NCBI RefSeq assembly: GCF_001571775.1
Contig: NZ_LRVM01000012.1
Coordinates: forward strand, 1 to 64,000
Length of the DNA stretch: 64,000 bases
Direction of reading: 5' to 3'
DNA from: Anaerotignum neopropionicum
GTDB taxonomy: Bacteria > Bacillota > Clostridia > Lachnospirales > Anaerotignaceae
Shown: in pieces, positions 1 through 7,474 of the stretch
Position numbering within the stretch: the first letter of the stretch is position 1
Layout: each line of letters opens with the position of its first letter
Notes under the pieces: generated by a model
Databases searched by the model: none
The model's input: only the letters and a program-made list of their open reading frames with translations
What the model was told of the DNA's origin: nothing
Position numbers and translations under genes: made by a program

Positions 1-136
1 CATGACCTAACAGGACTGCTACTACTTCGTCCTTGAGGTCTTCTTTCAATCTTGTGGATTCGCCGACCAATTCCAGACCTACGTTCTGAACTTTGCCGCT
101 TCTTTGTTCAATAACTACAAAAATACCTTTACTCAT
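1..136 (-). CDS. etfA: Electron transfer flavoprotein alpha subunit, N-terminal 45 residues (runs off the window)
   Basis: The reverse strand from 136 reads MSKGIFVVIEQRSGKVQNVG and continues open to the window edge. This is the usual N-terminus of EtfA, the FAD- and ETF-beta-binding subunit that carries electrons to or from acyl-CoA dehydrogenases. A Shine-Dalgarno sequence (GGAGGAAACC on the minus strand) lies just before the ATG. It follows etfB by about 70 bp in the same direction, so acyl-CoA dehydrogenase, etfB and etfA read as one operon. Only the beginning is visible, so nothing can be said of the FAD domain. Confidence 0.9.
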   Translation of the reverse strand, partial: MSKGIFVVIEQRSGKVQNVGLELVGESTRLKEDLKDEVVAVLLGH

Positions 137-206
137 TGTAGGGTTTCCTCCTTATATTCCAAATTTAGTATATAGTTCTTTCTGCTCGATAATAGTTGTT
201 TGCAAA

Positions 207-998
207 TTAGATGATAAACTTAGCTTCCAACTTGTCGATAATAGCCTGAACTGCCTCTTCTGCGGACAAATCTTTCAGAATTGTACCAGCGCCCTTAACT
301 TCTTTCGTGAAGGACTGATATACGTTTGTAGGGGAACCCTTTAAACCGATCATGTCAAGTTCAAGATCATCTTTCAAATCTTCAAAGCCTAAAGTCTTAA
401 CGTCTTTTTCATAAGCTTCAACGATACCTCTTACTGACATGTATCTAGGTGTAGCCAATTCAGCGATTGCTGTCAACAAGCAAGGTGTTTTGATTTTGAT
501 GATGTGATATCCATCTTCAAATTGTCTTTTTACAACAACATATTCTTCTGTAGCTTCCTGAACTTCTTCAACATAAGAAACCTGAGGAACCTGCAATTTT
601 TCACCGATCTGAGGACCAACCTGCGCTGTGTCACCATCGATAGCCTGACGGCCTGTGATAATAATATTATAGCCAATTTTCTTCAATGCAGCTGCCAAGA
701 TGCCGGAAGTCGCATAAGTATCAGAACCGCCGAATTCTCTAGCGGAAACCAAGTAAGCTTCATCACAACCCATAGCCAACGCTTCTCTTAAAGCAACGTC
801 TGCCTGAGGAGGTCCCATGGATACAACTGTTACTGTGCCACCCAATTGTTCTTTTAACTGAAGCGCAGCCTCGATACCTGTTTTGTCATCATGGTTAATG
901 ATAGAAGGTACACCGTCACGAATCAGAGTGCCTGTCTTAGGATCAATTTTAACTTCAACTGTGTCTGGTACTTGTTTAATACATACAACGATTTTCAT
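207..998 (-). CDS. etfB: Electron transfer flavoprotein beta subunit
   Basis: This 263-residue protein is a full-length ETF beta subunit. It starts MKIVVCIKQVPDTVEVKID and holds the nucleotide-binding signature GRQAIDGDTAQVGPQ near residues 115-129. With EtfA it forms the soluble flavoprotein that couples NADH oxidation to the acyl-CoA dehydrogenase encoded immediately upstream. In Clostridia such complexes may bifurcate electrons to ferredoxin; that is family knowledge, not something the sequence alone proves. The start is supported by GGAG about 9 bases upstream. The gap to the upstream gene is 65 bp with no terminator, consistent with co-transcription. Confidence 0.95.
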   Translation of the reverse strand: MKIVVCIKQVPDTVEVKIDPKTGTLIRDGVPSIINHDDKTGIEAALQLKEQLGGTVTVVSMGPPQADVALREALAMGCDEAYLVSAREFGGSDTYATSGILAAALKKIGYNIIITGRQAIDGDTAQVGPQIGEKLQVPQVSYVEEVQEATEEYVVVKRQFEDGYHIIKIKTPCLLTAIAELATPRYMSVRGIVEAYEKDVKTLGFEDLKDDLELDMIGLKGSPTNVYQSFTKEVKGAGTILKDLSAEEAVQAIIDKLEAKFII

Positions 999-1063
999 TA
1001 TAGTTGTTCTCCTTCCAAAATATAGTAGTATCTCGCTTCGTATCTAGATTCAGAAACTATTTA

Positions 1064-2203
1064 TCAAACCTTCATTGCACCGGAGATAATCATCTTCATA
1101 GCTTCGGATGTACCTTCGTAAATTTCTGTAATCTTAGCATCACGCATAGCTCTTTCTACAGGGTATTCGCGGCAGTAACCATAGCCACCAAGCAGCTGAA
1201 CACAAACTCTTGTTACTTCGTTAGCTACTTCAGAGCCAAACAGCTTGCACATAGCTGCCAAAGGAGCATAATTTTCATGATTGTCTTTTGCTGTTGCTGC
1301 TCTCCAAACCATCAATCTAGCAGCATCAACCTTTGTCTGGCATTCAGCAAGCTTGAACTGTGTGTTCTGGAACTTGTTGATTGTTTTGCCAAACTGCTTT
1401 CTTTCTTTAACATATTTCATAGCTTCGTCGATAGCGCCCTGAGCGATACCTACGGACTGAGCACCAATACCGATACGGCCGCCAGCAAGACCTGTCATAG
1501 CAATCTTGTAGCCCTGACCTTCTTTACCAAGCATTCTGCTTGCAGGTACTCTTACATTTTCATAAGCAACTTCACAGTTGGAAGCAGCTCTGATACCCAT
1601 ACGTTCAATATTTTCACCTACGGTAATACCAGGCATTGTTCTATCCAAAACGAATGCGGACATACCCTTAGGGCCTTTTGACTTATCTGTCAAAGCAAAA
1701 ACAACAAATGTATCAGCAAAGCCGGAGTTTGTTGTAAAGATCTTTGTACCGTTGATGATGTAGTCATCTCCGTCCTTAAGAGCTTCTGTACGAACGCCGG
1801 AAGCGTCTGTACCAGCGCCGGGCTCTGTCAAACCAAAACAACCAACCTTTGTACCATCAACCAATGGTCTTAAGAATTCTTGCTTCTGTTCTTCTGAACC
1901 AAATTCGTTAATACAAGAGCAGCAAAGGGATGTGTGTACGGAAAGAGTGATACCTGTGGATGCATCAACTTTAGATACTTCTTCCATAGCCAATGTGTAA
2001 GTCAGAACATCTGCGCCCTGGCCGCCGTATTCTCTGGAGTAAGGAATACCGAACATACCAGCCTTCTGCAGTTTTGCTACAAGGCCCTGATCATATACTT
2101 CAGACTCGTCCATATCCTTAGCTATGGGTTTGATTTCTGTTTCAGCAAATTTTCTGAACAACTCTTGCTGAAGCACTTGAGATTTTGTTAATTTGAAATC
2201 CAT
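1064..2203 (-). CDS. Acyl-CoA dehydrogenase (butyryl-/acryloyl-CoA reductase type)
   Basis: The 379-residue protein has the complete short-chain acyl-CoA dehydrogenase fold: an N-terminal helical domain, the FAD/substrate signature CFGLTEPGAGTDASG in the middle domain, and a C-terminal helical domain ending in YEGTSE, whose first Glu (about residue 363) is the catalytic base. It reduces or oxidises a short enoyl-/acyl-CoA with electrons passed by EtfBA encoded just downstream. The neighbours fit butyryl-CoA dehydrogenase (bcd), but the usual crotonase/thiolase genes are absent here, and stand-alone acd-etfBA clusters also encode acryloyl-CoA reductase in propionate-forming Clostridia. I cannot separate these by eye. 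The ATG is preceded by AGGAGG. A 158-nt leader and sigma-A-like promoter lie upstream. Confidence 0.92.
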   Translation of the reverse strand: MDFKLTKSQVLQQELFRKFAETEIKPIAKDMDESEVYDQGLVAKLQKAGMFGIPYSREYGGQGADVLTYTLAMEEVSKVDASTGITLSVHTSLCCSCINEFGSEEQKQEFLRPLVDGTKVGCFGLTEPGAGTDASGVRTEALKDGDDYIINGTKIFTTNSGFADTFVVFALTDKSKGPKGMSAFVLDRTMPGITVGENIERMGIRAASNCEVAYENVRVPASRMLGKEGQGYKIAMTGLAGGRIGIGAQSVGIAQGAIDEAMKYVKERKQFGKTINKFQNTQFKLAECQTKVDAARLMVWRAATAKDNHENYAPLAAMCKLFGSEVANEVTRVCVQLLGGYGYCREYPVERAMRDAKITEIYEGTSEAMKMIISGAMKV

Positions 2204-2235
2204 TTAATATTCCTCCTATTTTTAAAAAATTTTAA

Positions 2236-2262
2236 AATAATCGATGCGGGCCATCGACTATT
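2236..2262 (-). promoter_or_regulatory. Leader hairpin before the acyl-CoA dehydrogenase operon
   Basis: The minus-strand leader contains AATAGTCGATG, a five-base GCCCG loop, then CATCGATTATT. This forms an 11-bp stem with one G-T pair. It is followed by a stretch of T and A residues ending about 30 bases before the start codon. The shape resembles an intrinsic terminator, so it may be an attenuator. No alternative antiterminator was worked out, so the role is a guess. Confidence 0.4.
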
Positions 2263-2367
2263 TTATTAATAGCCTACAACTTCCTTTTACGCTGCCGCCA
2301 GACATCTGCACCATTCTTTTTCGAGTTGCTTGCGCAACAATAAAAGTCCTGCCGCTTGTCCTTCATG

Positions 2368-2397
2368 AATATACCATTTTTGTTTAAAAAATGTCAA
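2368..2397 (-). promoter_or_regulatory. Sigma-A-type promoter for the acyl-CoA dehydrogenase-etf operon
   Basis: The minus strand carries TTGACA (2397-2392), an 18-bp spacer and TATATT (2373-2368). It is the best promoter match in this gap, and it points at the acyl-CoA dehydrogenase gene with an expected 5' leader of about 155 nt. Confidence 0.6.
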
Positions 2398-2399
2398 CC

Positions 2400-3372
2400 C
2401 ATTTGTTAATAAATATTACATAAAAAATGGCGACGTTTTATGGTAATACCGCCGTATTTTTGGCCGCATTATCATTTAGTAAACCACAAAAGCTATATCG
2501 CAAGTTGCACTTCAATAAAATACATATATCCCGCTTTCCTTGCTTATGTTGCCATAATTCCTATGATCCATGTGTTGCAAAATTTGTATTTTACAAATAC
2601 AGCACCGCATGTCCGTTCTAATACTTAGTATGCAAGATATATGCTCTAAAAAAGTACACATCCCCACAAAGGTACGTGCAATCCCCACTTTCTTAGTCCT
2701 TCTTCACTTTACACTATTGTCTTTTCTATGTCAATATATTTCGCATAGAAACAATTATTTTTCACAATCTATTGTCTTACAACTTCTAGTCAATACTACC
2801 AAAATATTTTTTGCAGATTCTCACCTTTTTTTAATCTTAAAAAAACGTTAAACTTTACTGGATTCTCAACCATTTTTCAATCTCAAAAGACAAAAAAGGA
2901 TGCCGGCAATACCTTATTATTTTTAATACAGCAATTTTCAAATGCATATTGAAAAACGAAAAAATTAACGAAAAACATGTTCAAAAGCTGACAGATTGAT
3001 ATTTTTTTTTGTAAATTTGCTTTGTTTCGGCTCTGCCTTGTCTTTTTTTTAACCGAAATATTTATTACTATTTTTCTTTATAATATTACGTCCGGCCCTT
3101 AAATTTTCATTCCAAAGCAAGTTTGTATCCATACCCCTCCACATAGCAAAGAATGGTATCCTTCAACTCTTACATCAACACATTTTTTTGTATAAGGCTG
3201 CTGCCACTTCATTTTCTAAACCATTGAGCTGGGGTAAGAACTGGAATAATTAAGTCTTCATAATAAAACAATAGGGAAAAATATGACTTACGGTCCAAAT
3301 TCTATAACCGACACGAAAGTATCCTTGAAAACTTAATAATTAAAGAAGCATCCTAATACAAATGTAGAGTTT
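2400..3372. other. Long AT-rich intergenic stretch
   Basis: About 970 bp of very AT-rich sequence lies between the acyl-CoA dehydrogenase promoter and the 3' end of the zinc-ribbon gene. The short open frames present lack ribosome sites and any recognisable protein character. I see no tRNA, no repeat shared with the rest of the window, and no convincing terminator. It may be decayed sequence. Confidence 0.4.
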
Positions 3373-3825
3373 TTAGGTTTCATCAGCTTTGTAGGGCAAA
3401 TCTATCCAGTCATCAAAATCAGGATGCTCAATTTTATAATCATATGTTTGCCCGCCAGGATAAACCAGCTGATCTAGCATAACAGCTCTCACTAGGCCAA
3501 TTCCCAGAATAACTGTTAAAGCAATACCTATCCCAAAATAAATCAGTCCCGCTTTTGCTAAATTTCTTCTATTTAAATTTCCATGGCTGTCAAGGGCCCA
3601 AATTAGCAAAAAAACAATATTTACAACCGGAATCATTAAAATTAACCCAATAAACATATAATCCCCTAAAGATAAAGGATCATACATGCCAAGCTTAGAA
3701 AAAGCGCTCTGCTTTTCAATATCTTCGTTCTCATTTTTATTTTGTATCAATAAACTACCGCAATTTGTGCAGTAAACATCTTCTTGTCCAACCTCTTGTC
3801 CGCATTGATAGCATTTTCTACACAT
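3373..3825 (-). CDS. Zinc-ribbon membrane protein, uncharacterised
   Basis: The 150-residue product begins MCRKCYQCGQEVGQEDVYCT, giving two CxxC pairs of a zinc-ribbon (Cys at roughly residues 5/8 and 19/22). A short polar linker follows, then two hydrophobic segments (near residues 55-77 and 90-113) and a charged tail. Such zinc-ribbon plus membrane proteins are common in Firmicutes and have no assigned function. An in-frame ATG nine bases further upstream sits inside the GGAAGGATG ribosome site, so I prefer the start at 3825, which has a 9-base spacer. It is transcribed alone, divergently from bioY. Confidence 0.7.
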   Translation of the reverse strand: MCRKCYQCGQEVGQEDVYCTNCGSLLIQNKNENEDIEKQSAFSKLGMYDPLSLGDYMFIGLILMIPVVNIVFLLIWALDSHGNLNRRNLAKAGLIYFGIGIALTVILGIGLVRAVMLDQLVYPGGQTYDYKIEHPDFDDWIDLPYKADET

Positions 3826-3904
3826 CAAAACCATCCTTCCAAATAAACTTACTTTATTCTATCATAATTTGCTGATTTCGTCTTTTATTTTTCTATGTTT
3901 GCAA

Positions 3905-3936
3905 TTGTAAACCATAATTTAAAATTTGGTTGACAA
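3905..3936 (+). promoter_or_regulatory. BirA operator (biotin repressor site) before bioY
   Basis: The sequence TTGTAAACC (3905-3913), 14 bases, then GGTTGACAA (3928-3936) is an almost perfect inverted repeat. It matches the known bacterial BirA operator form TTGTAAACC-N14/15-GGTTTACAA. The right half-site contains the -35 box of the bioY promoter, so holo-BirA binding would block transcription when biotin is plentiful. Confidence 0.9.
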
Positions 3937-3958
3937 ATGACAGTGCCCAGTTTACAAT
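3930..3958 (+). promoter_or_regulatory. Sigma-A promoter of bioY
   Basis: TTGACA (3930-3935), a 17-bp spacer and TACAAT (3953-3958) form a near-consensus promoter. The start codon follows 30 bp later at 3989. The -35 box lies inside the right arm of the BirA operator. Confidence 0.85.
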
Positions 3959-3988
3959 CCATACAAAACACACGAAAGGGAGATCACT

Positions 3989-4519
3989 ATGAAAACAAAA
4001 GAATTAACAAAAATTGCACTTATGACAGCCATAATTTGTATTTTAGCCCCAATTAGCATTCCCCTTCCCCTCAGCCCAGTGGCATTGACCCTTTGCACCT
4101 TTGCCCTTTATTTGTCCGTCTATATTTTGACTCCAAAACAAGCGATTGCAGCCACTGCTTTGTACCTTTTCATCGGTTCCATTGGTATCCCCGTCTTTTC
4201 TGGCTACACTGCAGGTTTCGCCAAATTTGCCGGCCCCGGCGGCGGATATTTAGTTGGTTATCTTATTTTAGTCGCAGTTAGTTCTTTTTTCGTCAGCAAA
4301 TTTCCAAATTCCTATGCAATGCAAATGTTTGGTACCTTTCTTGCCACTATAATAACTTATACCATAGGGACATTTTGGTTGGCAAAAGTAACAAACGCGG
4401 GCTTTTTTGCTACGTTACCCATGGGTGCATTCATTTTTCTTCCTCTGGATATTGTTAAAATTATTTTGGCTTGTGTTGTAGGTCGAAAAACACAAAGATA
4501 CCTAAATGCAAATTTATAA
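3989..4519 (+). CDS. bioY: Biotin transporter S component BioY
   Basis: The 176-residue membrane protein has about six hydrophobic segments. It shows the BioY hallmarks ISIPLPLSPVALTLCTFALY near the N-terminus and the glycine-rich FAKFAGPGGGYLVGY near residues 77-91. It is the biotin-binding S component that works alone or with an ECF energy module; no ecfAAT genes are in this window. The ATG follows AAAGGGAGATCACT. The BirA operator upstream independently supports biotin as the substrate. Confidence 0.95.
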   Translation: MKTKELTKIALMTAIICILAPISIPLPLSPVALTLCTFALYLSVYILTPKQAIAATALYLFIGSIGIPVFSGYTAGFAKFAGPGGGYLVGYLILVAVSSFFVSKFPNSYAMQMFGTFLATIITYTIGTFWLAKVTNAGFFATLPMGAFIFLPLDIVKIILACVVGRKTQRYLNANL

Positions 4520-4545
4520 CCTAGAATTTGTTGTTGTTTACATAA

Positions 4546-4577
4546 TAAACTCTCCTGCACAGGCATCTACAGCTTGT
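4546..4577 (+). terminator. Possible terminator after bioY
   Basis: AAACTCTCC and GGGGAGTTT can pair around a loop of about 17 bases and are followed by TTGC rather than a long T run. It is a weak intrinsic terminator candidate, 30 bp after the bioY stop codon. Confidence 0.35.
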
Positions 4578-4716
4578 GGGGAGTTTTGCAAAAAACATAA
4601 CTTTTTGTCTATCTTGTCACCCATATAGGATAAGTGTATCTTTTTTTAGGCCTTGCACTTTCATACAAAACCTCCATATCATATTATTGTAAAAATAAAA
4701 AAGGAGGCTTTTCTCT

Positions 4717-4986
4717 ATGAAGGAAATGTGCACTGACTTCGTTTCCAACAAATATCCCTCTGTTGGGCAAATGCCTGAACGAAAAATTCCTGAATATAAT
4801 GGTATCATTGAAGAATCCATGGAACTAGCACAGGCTTACGTCCCATTTCAACCATTCACCACTCCTTTGGGTCAAACGCAAAGTCTTGTTTGCGGAACAG
4901 CATTTTATGACCTAATTGTGCCTTATTGTTCAGGTTGGCACCTATATCGATTTGCTAAGGGAGGTTTAGACGATGACGCAAGATAA
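4717..4986 (+). CDS. cotJA: Spore coat protein CotJA
   Basis: This 89-residue protein matches the CotJA family: the pattern LAQAYVPFQPFTTPLGQTQS followed by GTAFYDLIVPYCSGW is diagnostic. CotJA belongs to the three-gene cotJ operon that is switched on by sigma-E in the mother cell and contributes to the inner spore coat. The ATG has a strong AAAGGAGG site. The gene overlaps cotJB by 14 bp, which supports translational coupling. The sequence before it contains CATACAAA (4662-4669), which resembles a sigma-E -10 box but without a clear -35 element. Confidence 0.93.
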   Translation: MKEMCTDFVSNKYPSVGQMPERKIPEYNGIIEESMELAQAYVPFQPFTTPLGQTQSLVCGTAFYDLIVPYCSGWHLYRFAKGGLDDDAR

Positions 4987-5257
4987 CATGTTGACAAAGT
5001 TAATGGAATTGGACTTTATTTCTCTCGACTTAGGTCTTTTTTTAAACACTCACCCAGACAATGCCGAAGCAATTGATTCATATAATCAGGTAATCACCGC
5101 GGCAGACGCACTTCGTTTAAAATTTGAAGATGCCTATGGCCCACTTTGCTCCTTCCGCAGCTATGCAGCCGATACAAGTCAATGGCAATGGAAAGACAAT
5201 CCTTGGCCTTGGCAAAAAATAGCCAATGTAACTTTGGCCGGAAAGGAGTGCTTGTAA
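4973..5257 (+). CDS. cotJB: Spore coat protein CotJB
   Basis: The 94-residue product has the CotJB pattern MELDFISLDLGLFLNTHPDN, a charged helical middle (AYGPLCSFRSY), then the tryptophan-rich end WQWKDNPWPWQ. It is the second subunit of the CotJ spore-coat group. The stop codon TAA (5255-5257) abuts the ATG of cotJC, so cotJA, cotJB and cotJC form one tightly packed operon. Nothing is missing from this gene; the disruption lies in the next one. Confidence 0.93.
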   Translation: MTQDNMLTKLMELDFISLDLGLFLNTHPDNAEAIDSYNQVITAADALRLKFEDAYGPLCSFRSYAADTSQWQWKDNPWPWQKIANVTLAGKECL

Positions 5258-5371
5258 ATGTGGATTTACGAAAAAAAATTAGAATTCCCGGTTAGTATTA
5301 AAAAACCTGATGCTCGGTTGGCAAAAATCATGATTGAACAGTATGGGGGTGCTTACTCCAATAGGGTATAA
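5258..5371 (+). CDS. cotJC: CotJC 5' fragment (interrupted spore-coat gene, first part)
   Basis: The frame opens directly after cotJB with AAAGGAG as ribosome site and reads MWIYEKKLEFPVSIKKPDAR then LAKIMIEQYGG, the conserved CotJC N-terminus. After the two glycines (codons 30-31) the sequence departs from the family, adds AYSNRV, and stops at 5369-5371. The missing part is found in frame at 9781-10293. CotJC is a manganese-catalase-like ferritin-fold protein of the spore coat. This is a clean interruption by inserted DNA, not decay: no frameshift or stop lies in either half. Joining at the shared GGGGG gives a 199-residue protein. Confidence 0.93.
   Translation: MWIYEKKLEFPVSIKKPDARLAKIMIEQYGGAYSNRV
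5329..5368. other. attL (left junction of the cotJC element)
   Basis: Host cotJC sequence ending CAGTAT is followed by GGGGG (5345-5349), TGC, then the element arm TTACTCCAATAGGGTA (5353-5368). By symmetry with the right end the two-base crossover is predicted to be GG at 5348-5349. This falls in the second of two glycine codons, whose third base would change from T to A after excision. Confidence 0.85.
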
Positions 5372-5531
5372 CTTTTTATCTGTAAATCCCCCCTGCGCCG
5401 TTTCCGTATAATGGTTGCTTTTCCTTTTTCTCTCAATCATTCACACTCATGCCCTGATTGAATTGAGCCGATTTGGTATTTTACATAGGATCAATTTGAT
5501 TTTTCTACAATCCATGCTTTTTTTAAATCTT

Positions 5532-6224
5532 TCACCAGAAATCTGTCCAAAAATGTTTTTCCGTAAAGGGTTCCGGGGCATGATTGTCCTGCAACATTTC
5601 TCTATGAACTTGGTCATGTTGATCTGGTACATTCTTGGTGCTATAACGTTCAAATTCAGTGCAGCTCATAATCGCAGCTCCCATTCGCTGAAGATCATCA
5701 ATATTCGCCTTTTGAATCTCCGCCGTCTGGGAAGAGCAACAGTCTTCCAGAATAACCACATTATATTCCAAGGCATCTGCATCAAAAGCTGTCGTCCGGA
5801 TACAATTCGGGGTTGTGGTTCCAATGAGAATTACCGTCTTTATTTCCAGTCGGCGCAGAATTAAATCCAGCTCTGTATGAAAGAAAGCACTCCACCGAGG
5901 TTTAATTATGGTATAATCTCCCGAAATAGGCTTCATACCCTCCGGCGCCTCCGCACTATCAAATCCTTTTGATCCGGGCGTCATGGCGCGACCGCCGGCT
6001 TTCCATTTTTCATAACGTGTCAACTCTACGTCACTGCCATCTGTGCGATAGATCCGCTTTACAAAAAAAATTGGGATTCCAATAGATCGCGCCGTACCGA
6101 TTGCCTTTATACAATTAGGAACAGTTGCTGCAGCCCCATGAATACAATGGGCACTTTTGGGTTCAATAAACCCATTTTCCATATCTATGACAATTAATGC
6201 AGCGTGTGTTGGATTTTCTTTCAA
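5532..6224 (-). CDS. Isochorismatase-family cysteine hydrolase (element cargo)
   Basis: The 230-residue protein has the isochorismatase/nicotinamidase fold with the expected catalytic triad: Asp14 in LIVIDMENGF, Lys108 in IIKPRWSAFF and Cys141 in TTPNCIRTTAFDA, followed by the family's cis-peptide region. These enzymes hydrolyse isochorismate, nicotinamide, carbamoyl compounds or related amides; the substrate cannot be told from sequence. The start is TTG, with AGGGGG eight bases upstream. The last 30 residues, rich in His and charged residues, extend past the usual fold. It lies inside the cotJC element, antisense to cotJC, and its cluster of G/C-rich codons looks different from the small genes beside it. 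Confidence 0.85.
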   Translation of the reverse strand: MKENPTHAALIVIDMENGFIEPKSAHCIHGAAATVPNCIKAIGTARSIGIPIFFVKRIYRTDGSDVELTRYEKWKAGGRAMTPGSKGFDSAEAPEGMKPISGDYTIIKPRWSAFFHTELDLILRRLEIKTVILIGTTTPNCIRTTAFDADALEYNVVILEDCCSSQTAEIQKANIDDLQRMGAAIMSCTEFERYSTKNVPDQHDQVHREMLQDNHAPEPFTEKHFWTDFW

Positions 6225-6623
6225 AGCTTCGTCCCCCTATAATTCTTAAATTTTGATTAATCAAAGCTGTAAGTTGTAAACATTCCATCTTCTCCAAAAA
6301 ATACTTCCAATGTAAAATCGGTTCAAAATAAACCTGTCTTATGTTTTTATAATTATATACTATTCTTTTAATTATTTCCACCTAATACCTTTCAAGCTAT
6401 CTTTGTCTAGCCACCGCATCTCCCCACCTGTGCTGTCAAATCTGAGAGTCGAAAGCTTCATACTCGGGAAACACCACAATGAAATATGGTAAATCGTCTT
6501 TTTGATAAATTTTCAGCTGCTGTTTCCTATCATCTTACCCTTCTCCCAAATGCGCCAAAAATAGCCGAGCACTTTTGGTTTTATTTTCTCTTGCTTCTTC
6601 ATATATTACATAGAGGTGATTTC
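6225..6623. other. Gene-poor stretch inside the element
   Basis: About 400 bp separates the TTG of the isochorismatase-family gene from the small DUF-type gene at 6624. It should hold the divergent promoters. I see no strong -35/-10 pair, no inverted repeat longer than 8 bp and no convincing ORF with a ribosome site. Confidence 0.4.
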
Positions 6624-6785
6624 ATGGAAAACTGCCCCGATGTTGTATCGATCACAATACTTGCCTGCAAAATATCCGAATTTCTTCCCGACAACGAATT
6701 AGAAAAGCTTTCGGCGGACTTAGATTTATTGAGCGATGCCATAAGTGCCATTTTGGTACGCAGATCCACAAATAAAAATGAATAA
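6624..6785 (+). CDS. Small 53-residue conserved-type protein (element cargo)
   Basis: The product starts MENCPDVVSITILACKISEF and is mostly helical with an acidic second half. It resembles the short, uncharacterised DUF6774-like proteins that are frequent in Lachnospiraceae-type Clostridia; I place it there from the MENCPDxVSxTxLACK pattern only. The open frame extends further upstream, but the GAGGTGATTTC ribosome site fixes the ATG at 6624. No function is known. Confidence 0.6.
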   Translation: MENCPDVVSITILACKISEFLPDNELEKLSADLDLLSDAISAILVRRSTNKNE

Positions 6786-6835
6786 TCAATTTTTTCCATA
6801 TGTCAAAATTTAATTTATTTTTTTTAAAATTTTAT

Positions 6836-6864
6836 TTGACATTTCATTTTAATTGGTGTATACT
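6836..6864 (+). promoter_or_regulatory. Sigma-A promoter of the element's cold-shock gene
   Basis: TTGACA (6836-6841), a 17-bp spacer and TATACT (6859-6864) form a near-consensus vegetative promoter. It predicts a 5' leader of about 110 nt before the cold-shock gene. This gene of the element should therefore be expressed in growing cells. Confidence 0.8.
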
Positions 6865-6891
6865 AAACGTGTTTCGTATGTATGATTATTC

Positions 6892-6938
6892 GCTCTTAAG
6901 TTCTAGTCGATAATTAATGTCGACTACGATTTAAGAGC
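6892..6938 (+). promoter_or_regulatory. Structured 5' leader of the cold-shock gene
   Basis: GCTCTTAA (6892-6899) pairs with TTAAGAGC (6931-6938), and inside it TAGTCGA (6904-6910) pairs with TCGACTA (6920-6926), leaving a nine-base loop. TTTTCTTAT follows. Long structured leaders are typical of cold-shock mRNAs; this could also act as an attenuator. Confidence 0.6.
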
Positions 6939-6982
6939 TTTTCTTATATGACCGAGATAAAATTTTTTAGGAGGTACTGATT

Positions 6983-7195
6983 ATGAATAACGGTACAGTA
7001 AAATGGTTTAACGCAGAAAAAGGTTTTGGATTTATCACACCCGACAATGGTGGAGATGATGTATTTGTACATTTCTCTTCCATTCAGTCCAATGGATTTA
7101 AATCCTTAAACGAAGGACAGAAAGTATCTTTTGATACAGAAGCTGATCCTAAGGACAGCCGCAAAACACGCGCTGTTAATGTTTGCGCAATATAA
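6983..7195 (+). CDS. Cold-shock domain protein (CspA family), element cargo
   Basis: The 70-residue protein is one complete cold-shock domain with RNP1 KGFGFIT and RNP2 VFVHFS in the standard order. CSD proteins bind single-stranded RNA and DNA and act as RNA chaperones. It has a strong AGGAGG site, its own vegetative promoter, a structured leader and an intrinsic terminator, so it is an autonomous unit inside the cotJC element. It is full length and shows no sign of decay. Host chromosomes usually carry several paralogues, so this copy could have been captured from the host. Confidence 0.93.
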   Translation: MNNGTVKWFNAEKGFGFITPDNGGDDVFVHFSSIQSNGFKSLNEGQKVSFDTEADPKDSRKTRAVNVCAI

Positions 7196-7206
7196 ACCTT
7201 TACAAG

Positions 7207-7229
7207 GCCACTCTTCGGAGTGGCTTTTT
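7207..7229 (+). terminator. Intrinsic terminator after the cold-shock gene
   Basis: GCCACTC, a TTCG tetraloop, GAGTGGC and then five T residues form a textbook rho-independent terminator 11 bp after the stop codon. Confidence 0.92.
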
Positions 7230-7317
7230 CATTTTACTTATATTTTTTAAAAATTTTAATATGTCAAAGGAACATATTTTTATCCCTTCTGGTTATTATA
7301 AGTCCGAGGTGAATAAA

Positions 7318-7458
7318 ATGGATGAAAAGAAAAGACAGCCCACAATAGACGGCGAAGTTGAAAAACCCATCTCCAAATCATACCCTGTAATCGATACAGA
7401 CCTAGCGAGGGACAACATGGAAAACAATATGCCCGCTGCAGATCTGCAAGACCTATAA
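7318..7458 (+). CDS. Very small acidic protein, 46 residues (element cargo)
   Basis: The product reads MDEKKRQPTIDGEVEKPISK and ends PAADLQDL. It is highly charged, without a membrane segment, and likely disordered. The ATG is supported by GAGGTG seven bases upstream. A second small gene with the same style of ribosome site follows 16 bp later and ends at a terminator, so the two form a small operon. I do not recognise it. Confidence 0.55.
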   Translation: MDEKKRQPTIDGEVEKPISKSYPVIDTDLARDNMENNMPAADLQDL

Positions 7459-7474
7459 AACCAGAGGTGATAAA

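Noticed and set aside
1004-1681. Long open frame antisense to the acyl-CoA dehydrogenase gene
   Set aside because: Opposite a strongly coding gene, no ribosome site, composition typical of a shadow frame.
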